DNA from: Niabella beijingensis
GTDB taxonomy: Bacteria; Bacteroidota; Bacteroidia; Chitinophagales; Chitinophagaceae
Direction of reading: 5' to 3'
NCBI RefSeq assembly: GCF_020034665.1
Contig: NZ_JAIQDI010000002.1
Coordinates: 2,418,001-2,482,000 of the forward strand
DNA length: 64,000 nt
In this document: positions 61,065 through 64,000 of the stretch, one piece after another
How positions within the stretch are numbered: the stretch's first letter is position 1
How the letters are laid out: each line of letters opens with the position of its first letter
Notes under the pieces: model-generated
Told to the model about the DNA's origin: nothing
Database searches by the model: none
Seen by the model: only the letters and a program-made list of their open reading frames with translations
Made by a program: the position numbers and the translations under genes

Positions 61065-61748
61065 TTATTTCTTGATCCGGTCGAAGTGAGGCTGCAGGTG
61101 GCTGACCATCCCTTTTTTAAAATCTTCTATTGTTCCCTTCTTTAAGATCTGGATCAATCCTTTGTGGTTTACGGCACCTGATATGAGCTGATCCCCTTCC
61201 AGCTTTATCACATATTCAAAAACAGGCAACAGCAGCAGCTGAAACTTCCGGAGCGTGGTATTCCCGGTAATATCATAAAGCTTACCGTGAAAAGCGATCT
61301 CATTTTTGATCCGGAAAGGTCCCTTCTCTGTTGTCTTTTCTTCTTTTTCAACAATTTCTTCCAACTCTTTTATATCCTGACGGGTAATGCGGGCAAATAA
61401 CAGTTCTGCAATGCCCATCTCCAGTACCAGCCGCAGTTCAAACAGGTCCTGCAAGGTGCTGTCGTCCATTATGGTCGGATGCAGCAGTTTCTCCATGGTT
61501 CCCACAAAGTCCGGATTGGATACCACCATTCCTACCTTCTTCTTGCTCTCAATGATGCCCATCATCTTGAATTTGCTCAGCGCCTCCCGTACCACATTCC
61601 TGCTTACTCCAAGCCGGTTGGCCAGCTCCAGCTCTGTTGGCAATGCATCTCCAATCTTAAAATTATTTTCTCTCAGGTATTTTTGCAGGCTGAATTCCAC
61701 GTGTTCAGCCATCGATTTTTTGTTGATCGGAGTAAGTTCTGTAGCCAT
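61065..61748 (-). CDS. FadR-type GntR transcriptional regulator of the sialic acid locus
   Basis: 227 residues. An N-terminal winged helix (about 10-80) contains the GntR signature LPTELELANRLGVSRNVVRE, and a helical FCD ligand-binding domain (about 95-220) places it in the FadR subfamily. The FadR-type consensus T-x-GT-x3-AC-x-A matches the palindromes found at its own promoter and at both nan operons. It is thus the likely repressor, released by a sialic acid catabolite, as NanR is in Escherichia coli. It is transcribed in the same direction as the catabolic operon but from its own promoter. Confidence 0.88.
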   Translation of the reverse strand: MATELTPINKKSMAEHVEFSLQKYLRENNFKIGDALPTELELANRLGVSRNVVREALSKFKMMGIIESKKKVGMVVSNPDFVGTMEKLLHPTIMDDSTLQDLFELRLVLEMGIAELLFARITRQDIKELEEIVEKEEKTTEKGPFRIKNEIAFHGKLYDITGNTTLRKFQLLLLPVFEYVIKLEGDQLISGAVNHKGLIQILKKGTIEDFKKGMVSHLQPHFDRIKK

Positions 61749-61756
61749 TATTTAAT

Positions 61757-61794
61757 ATTGTAGTACAATAATACTAATAAAAATTCCTTGGCAA
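61757..61794 (-). promoter_or_regulatory. Regulator promoter with autoregulatory operator
   Basis: On the minus strand: TTG (61792-61794), 18 bases, TATTATTG (61766-61773, one base off TAnnTTTG) overlapping the palindrome ATTGTA-C-TACAAT (61757-61769). TTGTAGTACAA on the plus strand fits the FadR-family consensus exactly. The site lies 9 bp before the start codon. Confidence 0.72.
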
Positions 61795-62012
61795 CCACTT
61801 TCCGCTCAAAAATATTTACCACTGCAACCGGTGTTCCGGAAGCTGTGCAGGGTACCTGGACAAAGCCGGCAAGCGGATAGTAATATAAAAGTACGGGATA
61901 TGTGGAAGCCGTTACAGGAGGGTTTTTGTATCGCAGCGGTCTCCCCGGATCCGGTTGCCTGCTGTTGCTTCAGCCGCCCCCGTATCACCAGTAAAGCAAC
62001 CGTCTTTACTTT

Positions 62013-63401
62013 TCATGGTGCCACAAAACTGTAAGTAATTGTGGTGTTATAAGTGCCCGGGGGCTTACCAAGTACCTGGGGTACCTTGTCAGCAGCAATG
62101 CTGTATTGCAATCCTACCTGCCGGTCGATGACCGGAGCGGAAGCGGATAGGATCTTCTGCGCAGTTGACGAAAGTGTAACGGGCGTCACTGACGGGTCCC
62201 CTGTGCTTGAGGATATGGAAACACAGCCCACCGGAATTGTATTGCTGCCATTTACAAGGCTGGAAGAGGAAGCTTTTACATACACATCATAAGCGGTGGT
62301 TTTACTGATCGTAAGCGCATTGTTCAAACTGGCTGATACACCCTCCTGATAATCGTTCAGGTTATTAAACGACAGCGTCACATCACTGTTGTTTACACGC
62401 AGCTCGCCGAGATCTGCTACGTTAACCGTAAACAGGGAGGATGGTGAAACAGTGGCGGCCTGTGGCGTGGTGCCGGCATCAAAAGCCTCATAGTTAAGCG
62501 TGGCAATATACGTTCCTTTTTGTATAAACCCCGCTTTGAGATTCGCCGGGGTGATCGTATAACTGACGGTATTCGTCTGCTTATTACCTGCGGGAACTGT
62601 ATAACCACCTGCCGGGGAAAGATTCTGATAGGTGCTGCTCAGCGCAATGCCTGCCCCCGGAACGGGAGCTGATACACTGGCCGACAGGTTACCGGTGCCG
62701 GTACCCGGATTGGGAGCACCCGGATATCCATTGCTGTATGCAAAAGTGGATGTTGCTGTTTTAACACGCAATCCCAGCGGAACCGTATAAGTGAACGGCA
62801 GTGTATGGCTGCTGCTTAGCGCAGTGCTCCTGAAATAATCAAGATTATCCACGGTAGCGGTTATGCCTGCCGGTGCAGGAACAACGATAAAAGGATTGAC
62901 AATAACCCTTAGGGTTCCGGGATAAGTACTGGCCCCTAAACACAGTGTGCCCCCGGGTGTTGTAAAGATCAGATTGGTGCTGTAGGTTCCCGCCTTCCAC
63001 GCGTAACTGGTCATTTCTGTCTGAGGGATCCGGTAGCGGATCGTAACAGCCCCGCCGCTTGCCAGCGACAGCAGCGCGGAATAAAGGGTTTGATCAGCGG
63101 TAGAGAGTGCACGCTCGGTTGAGGAGCCGCCCAGACTTATATTAGGGCCGATAGCCGTAACAAGCAACCTTATTTTCGACAGTATCGAGGGCGTCAATAC
63201 AGGGGTAAAATCAGCGGCGGCCCTTGCCCGTATATAGGCCCCCAGGGCCAGCAGACAGCTGTTGGCCGTAAACGAGTTGTCGCTGACGGCTACTTCACTG
63301 GCTATATTACTGCTGGTAATCGTAAGAGAAGGGTTCTGCGCTTTACTTAACAGTGTGGTAAAGCAACCTAAAAACAACAGGGAGAAATAGCTTCTATTCA
63401 T
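62013..63401 (-). CDS. Secreted Thr/Ser-rich protein of unknown function
   Basis: 462 residues with a signal peptide (FLGCFTTLLSKAQ). The mature part is rich in Ser, Thr, Ala and Pro and looks beta-stranded throughout. Three roughly similar blocks of 120-140 residues can be guessed from ending patterns such as YTVPLGLRV, YTITPANLKA and TYNTTITYSFV. No catalytic motif is seen. The start overlaps the end of the upstream chaperone-like gene by 8 bp, so the pair is co-expressed, as for a surface subunit and its chaperone. That role is inference; the protein is not a recognised pilin. Confidence 0.65.
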   Translation of the reverse strand: MNRSYFSLLFLGCFTTLLSKAQNPSLTITSSNIASEVAVSDNSFTANSCLLALGAYIRARAAADFTPVLTPSILSKIRLLVTAIGPNISLGGSSTERALSTADQTLYSALLSLASGGAVTIRYRIPQTEMTSYAWKAGTYSTNLIFTTPGGTLCLGASTYPGTLRVIVNPFIVVPAPAGITATVDNLDYFRSTALSSSHTLPFTYTVPLGLRVKTATSTFAYSNGYPGAPNPGTGTGNLSASVSAPVPGAGIALSSTYQNLSPAGGYTVPAGNKQTNTVSYTITPANLKAGFIQKGTYIATLNYEAFDAGTTPQAATVSPSSLFTVNVADLGELRVNNSDVTLSFNNLNDYQEGVSASLNNALTISKTTAYDVYVKASSSSLVNGSNTIPVGCVSISSSTGDPSVTPVTLSSTAQKILSASAPVIDRQVGLQYSIAADKVPQVLGKPPGTYNTTITYSFVAP

Positions 63402-64000
63402 AGACTATTTCCTTTTGCGCTACTTTGAGATCGGTTCCGTCTCCCCCGTCCAGTATCAGGGTTGCCTGGTACTGCCCGGGAGCTAAATTTGCCGGAATCC
63501 TGATAAGAACCAGCTGTGAAGCACCTGGTAGCATTGATAGGGTCCGGGGCTGCAGTTTGATGTTATTTCCGGAACTCTTTTGGGTCAGTTCCCCACGCAG
63601 GATAGCATCTGCAGGCACCTCGCCGCTATTTTGAATCGTGGCGGCCAGGCACCGCGCAGAGTCCGCCATTACACCTCTGTCCTGAAGCGCTGTAAACTCA
63701 AGGTTCTTTTTGCCCAGAGCCGGCAGTATGTTGTAAAGCTGTATCCCAATTTCCACTTTAATGAGTATCGCTACTTTTTTGCCCGACTTATCAATTCCCA
63801 TAACAGGCTTCCGCTCGTTGACCTGTGTCAGGAAGAGCATGCTGTTGGTCACCGGCTTTGCCGCGGCGGGCACTTTCATGGAAACCGTCACTTCCTTTGA
63901 CTCACCGGGCTGCAGTACCAGCTGCAGCGGATCCACCCGCATCCAGCCGGCATTGGACGCAGGGAGGCTGCCCGGGTCCGAATAGATCTTATTTCCCAGG
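63394..64000 (-). CDS. Ig-fold, chaperone-like protein, 5' end outside window
   Basis: The open frame runs off the right edge (about 202 codons present). Visible features are VDPLQLVLQPGESKEVTVSM and AILIKVEIGIQLYNILPALG. The second half has SGEVPADAILRGELTQKSSG and QLVLIRIPANLAPGQYQATL. The pattern of two Ig-like domains, with hydrophobic alternation in the first, resembles fimbrial chaperones (PapD-like) or the DUF916-type domain of surface proteins. Which it is cannot be decided without the N-terminus. The downstream gene overlaps it by 8 bp. Confidence 0.6.
   Translation of the reverse strand, partial: LGNKIYSDPGSLPASNAGWMRVDPLQLVLQPGESKEVTVSMKVPAAAKPVTNSMLFLTQVNERKPVMGIDKSGKKVAILIKVEIGIQLYNILPALGKKNLEFTALQDRGVMADSARCLAATIQNSGEVPADAILRGELTQKSSGNNIKLQPRTLSMLPGASQLVLIRIPANLAPGQYQATLILDGGDGTDLKVAQKEIVYE

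Overview
The window comes from a Bacteroidota genome, most likely family Chitinophagaceae. The evidence is two SusC/SusD pairs, six TonB-dependent receptors in all, SP-II lipoproteins, promoters of the Bacteroidota type (TTG, about 19 bases, then TAnnTTTG), a YtxJ-type bacilliredoxin, and moderate GC with few Shine-Dalgarno sequences. No plasmid, phage or CRISPR signature was seen. The genus is inference.

Layout. 1-4.2 kb holds housekeeping genes: a truncated dicarboxylate symporter, an amino-acid permease, a YebC-family protein, a YtxJ-like redox protein and a CAT-anticodon tRNA. 4.2-11.6 kb is a degraded, low-density stretch with IS21 and IS630 remnants, a frameshifted secreted gene, a three-copy degenerate repeat, and small ankyrin, TPR, DUF1801 and GNAT genes. 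11.6-23.6 kb looks like an envelope-stress module. It has two TonB receptors, a histidine kinase with two OmpR-type regulators, a PAP2 phosphatase overlapping an EptA-type phosphoethanolamine transferase, and a PepSY-like periplasmic protein. Five promoters here share an 11-bp direct repeat (TTCnAAATTnn), always in the same orientation to the downstream gene, which suggests one regulon. 23.6-34.2 kb is ordinary accessory content: two VOC proteins, an AlkD-like repair protein, a serine hydrolase, an AraC regulator, a TonB receptor with a Cys-rich small partner, a decayed DHFR-family gene and a large surface protein.

34.2-61.8 kb is the centrepiece: a sialic-acid utilisation locus of about 27.5 kb, all on the minus strand. 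In order of transcription it has a FadR-type regulator; a catabolic operon (sialidase NanH, lyase NanA, kelch epimerase, sialate O-acetylesterase, MFS transporter); and a surface operon (FAS1, SusC, SusD, FAS1, SusC, SusD, lipoprotein sialidase, sialidase, sulfatase, sialidase, diverged sialidase-like protein). The two FAS1-SusC-SusD triplets have the same order, and FAS1-B follows SusD1 with a 1-bp stop/start overlap. The regulator gene, the catabolic operon and the surface operon each have a -33/-7 promoter overlapped or followed at once by a palindromic operator built on TGTAGAACAT or TTGTAGTACAA, so all three are probably controlled by the linked FadR-type repressor. Surface enzymes would desulfate and desialylate glycans, periplasmic enzymes would deacetylate and mutarotate the free sugar, the MFS protein would import it and NanA would cleave it to ManNAc and pyruvate. 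No ManNAc epimerase or kinase lies in the window.

After 62 kb a separate two-gene unit begins: a secreted repeat-poor protein and a chaperone-like Ig-fold protein that runs off the right edge.
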